The position numbers were made by a program, and so were the translations under genes. The notes under the pieces were generated by a model. The model had not been told where the DNA came from. It searched no databases and saw only the letters and a program-made list of their open reading frames with translations. Shown piece after piece: positions 63,759 to 64,000 of a stretch of DNA of 64,000 nucleotides (position 1 is the stretch's first letter; each line of letters opens with the position of its first letter). The stretch lies in NCBI RefSeq assembly GCF_011684115.1, contig NZ_JAADJV010000001.1, positions 1,798,001-1,862,000 on the forward strand. The letters run 5' to 3'. Source of the DNA: Rahnella aceris (GTDB lineage: Bacteria; Pseudomonadota; Gammaproteobacteria; Enterobacterales; Enterobacteriaceae).

Positions 63759-64000
63759 TTACACTGTCTTCCCGATGTATTGCGGTGCAGGCAGAGCAAA
63801 GCGGTTTTTCAGGACATGGGCAATATCGTCTTCCGTCAGTTGCTGCTTTTCTACGCCCTCTGCGGTGATCGTCTTCAGCACATTCCCTAGCAAAATCAGC
63901 CGACCCTCGGGGACGTGCTGCACGATCAGTAACTTCTGCACAAAGATGGCATCAGGATGGGTGGAGTTGAGGTAGTTGGCCGGGACGAAATCAATCCACT
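63759..64000 (-). CDS. Arylamine N-acetyltransferase, C-terminal part
   Basis: The minus-strand frame is open to the window edge, so only the last 80 or so codons are seen: WIDFVPANYLNSTHPDAIFVQKLLIVQHVPEGRLILLGNVLKT...DDIAHVLKNRFALP. The pattern N-x-Y-x-STHP-x-S/A-x-F followed by GR-x-LL-x-G is characteristic of NAT/NhoA C-termini. The catalytic Cys-His-Asp triad lies outside the window. Acetyl-CoA-dependent N-acetylation of aromatic amines is the family reaction. Confidence 0.78.
   Translation of the reverse strand, partial: WIDFVPANYLNSTHPDAIFVQKLLIVQHVPEGRLILLGNVLKTITAEGVEKQQLTEDDIAHVLKNRFALPAPQYIGKTV

Noticed and set aside
63602..63799. 65-codon minus-strand ORF overlapping the end of the arylamine N-acetyltransferase
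   Set aside because: Out of frame with the recognised enzyme, no domain pattern and no ribosome binding site.

Overview
The window looks like the chromosome of an enterobacterium (Enterobacterales), most likely from the Rahnella/Serratia/Ewingella side of Yersiniaceae. The first 9 kb follow the E. coli backbone order adhE - tdk - hns - (galU position) - rssB - rssA - ychJ - purU - tRNA-Tyr with proteins that align almost residue by residue. The species assignment is inference; no rRNA is present.

Layout. 1-9.5 kb: conserved backbone, except that the slot that holds galU in E. coli carries a UDP-glucuronate 4-epimerase and a UDP-glucose dehydrogenase. A tRNA-Tyr gene follows, with a second, interrupted copy of its 3' end. 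9.5-18.5 kb: two divergent units forming an uncharacterised uptake system: ROK repressor, M81 (MlrC-like) peptidase and double ABC ATPase on the minus strand; binding protein, two permeases and a ROK sugar kinase on the plus strand. 18.5-20.2 kb: palindromic repeats, an acetyltransferase and a diaminopimelate-epimerase homologue that has lost both catalytic cysteines. 20.5-32.2 kb: a gallate meta-cleavage pathway (transporter, dioxygenase, LigI-like lactonase, type II dehydroquinase, LysR regulator, hydratase, aldolase, tautomerase, extra dehydrogenase), interrupted by an AT-rich pair of LPS genes (WaaL-like ligase, WaaB-like glycosyltransferase). 32.2-39.5 kb: repeats, then the D-Ala-D-Ala dipeptide system ddpXABCDF under an adjacent RpiR-type regulator.

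39.9-50.8 kb: tRNA-Asn, then a complete palatinose (isomaltulose)-type operon palEFGHKQZ with divergent palR and an orphan PTS IIB gene. The palE and IIB genes share a 21-bp operator class. This block is bracketed by imperfect 33-bp direct repeats. 50.9-56.8 kb: a D-galactonate operon (dgoR-K-A-D, an unrelated MFS transporter and a D-2-hydroxyacid dehydrogenase) with two DgoR-type boxes upstream.

57-64 kb: an accessory zone of small unrelated genes: several GNAT acetyltransferases, a NUDIX hydrolase, a ClbS/DfsB-like protein with a hexanucleotide repeat, an NTF2-like protein, small unknown and secreted proteins, a frameshifted paralogue, and a partial arylamine N-acetyltransferase at the edge. 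These genes are separated by about eight copies of one imperfectly palindromic sequence that I do not see elsewhere in the window. The cassette-like organisation of this zone, the Ser/Ser DapF homologue and the PalR-IIB operator link are the most unusual observations.
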